13,282 nucleotides of DNA from Actinomycetota bacterium (GTDB lineage Bacteria; Actinomycetota; Acidimicrobiia; Acidimicrobiales; Acidimicrobiaceae), in assembly GCA_027318945.1 (NCBI GenBank), contig DAHVOF010000205.1:1-13282 (forward strand), written 5' to 3'. Positions 13,221 through 13,282 of this stretch are shown piece by piece (position 1 is the stretch's first letter; each line of letters starts with the position of its first letter). Made by a program: the position numbers and the translations under genes. A model generated the notes under the pieces. It was not told the origin of the DNA. It saw nothing but the letters and a program-made list of their open reading frames with translations, and searched no databases.

Positions 13221-13282
13221 CATTTTCCTAACTAGCTAGCCTAGAGGGACGCCCGGCACTTCCGCAGAAAATACCTCAGTAT
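13221..13282. other. Right edge, no feature seen
   Basis: After the tRNA come a short TTTT run (13223-13226) and the self-complementary CTAGCTAG, but no clear terminator stem and no open frame of note before the window ends. Confidence 0.4.

Noticed and set aside
13149..13282. tRNA gene as an integration site for a mobile element
   Set aside because: No integrase, no duplicated tRNA 3' end and no flanking repeat are visible in the window.

Overview
The window looks like chromosomal DNA of an actinobacterium of intermediate GC content. My best guess is an acidimicrobial lineage, based on gene content and protein style, not on a search. The minus strand from about 13041 down to 2051 carries the order argS - lysA - hom - thrC - (gap) - rho - rpmE - unknown gene - prfA - prmC. 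This is the classic actinobacterial order; as I recall, Mycobacterium tuberculosis has argS-lysA-thrA-thrC-thrB-rho-rpmE-prfA-hemK. There are three departures from it: thrB is missing between thrC and rho, an unrecognised gene sits between rpmE and prfA, and the cluster ends right after prmC.

Layout. Positions 1-249 have no convincing gene: an AT-rich stretch, then a plausible promoter. Positions 250-1952 (+) hold a two-gene unit overlapping by one base, an ECF-type sigma factor and a single-pass membrane protein that is probably its anti-sigma partner. Positions 1985-2026 hold a strong terminator hairpin between this unit and the convergent prmC. Positions 2051-7205 (-) encode transcription termination and translation termination functions: Rho, ribosomal protein L31, an unknown protein, release factor 1 and the methyltransferase that modifies release factors. 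Positions 7206-7569 are a 364-base gap that probably holds the rho promoter and leader. Positions 7570-13041 (-) encode arginyl-tRNA synthetase and three enzymes of the aspartate family of amino acids: diaminopimelate decarboxylase (lysine), homoserine dehydrogenase and threonine synthase. A tRNA-Arg(CCG) gene lies divergently at 13149-13220 (+), about 107 bases from argS.

How they work together. ArgS charges the neighbouring tRNA-Arg. LysA, Hom and ThrC draw on aspartate semialdehyde to make lysine, homoserine and threonine; homoserine kinase, needed between Hom and ThrC, is not encoded here. PrmC methylates the GGQ glutamine of RF1, its immediate upstream neighbour, and one-base TGATG junctions suggest translational coupling for prfA/prmC and argS/lysA. 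The sigma/membrane-protein pair appears to be a separate regulatory unit beyond the conserved cluster.

Most of the window is ordinary, conserved housekeeping DNA. The least explained parts are the membrane partner of the sigma factor, which has no zinc anti-sigma motif and has an outer domain with a cysteine pair, and the unknown gene between rpmE and prfA. I see no CRISPR array, insertion sequence, phage gene or defence system.
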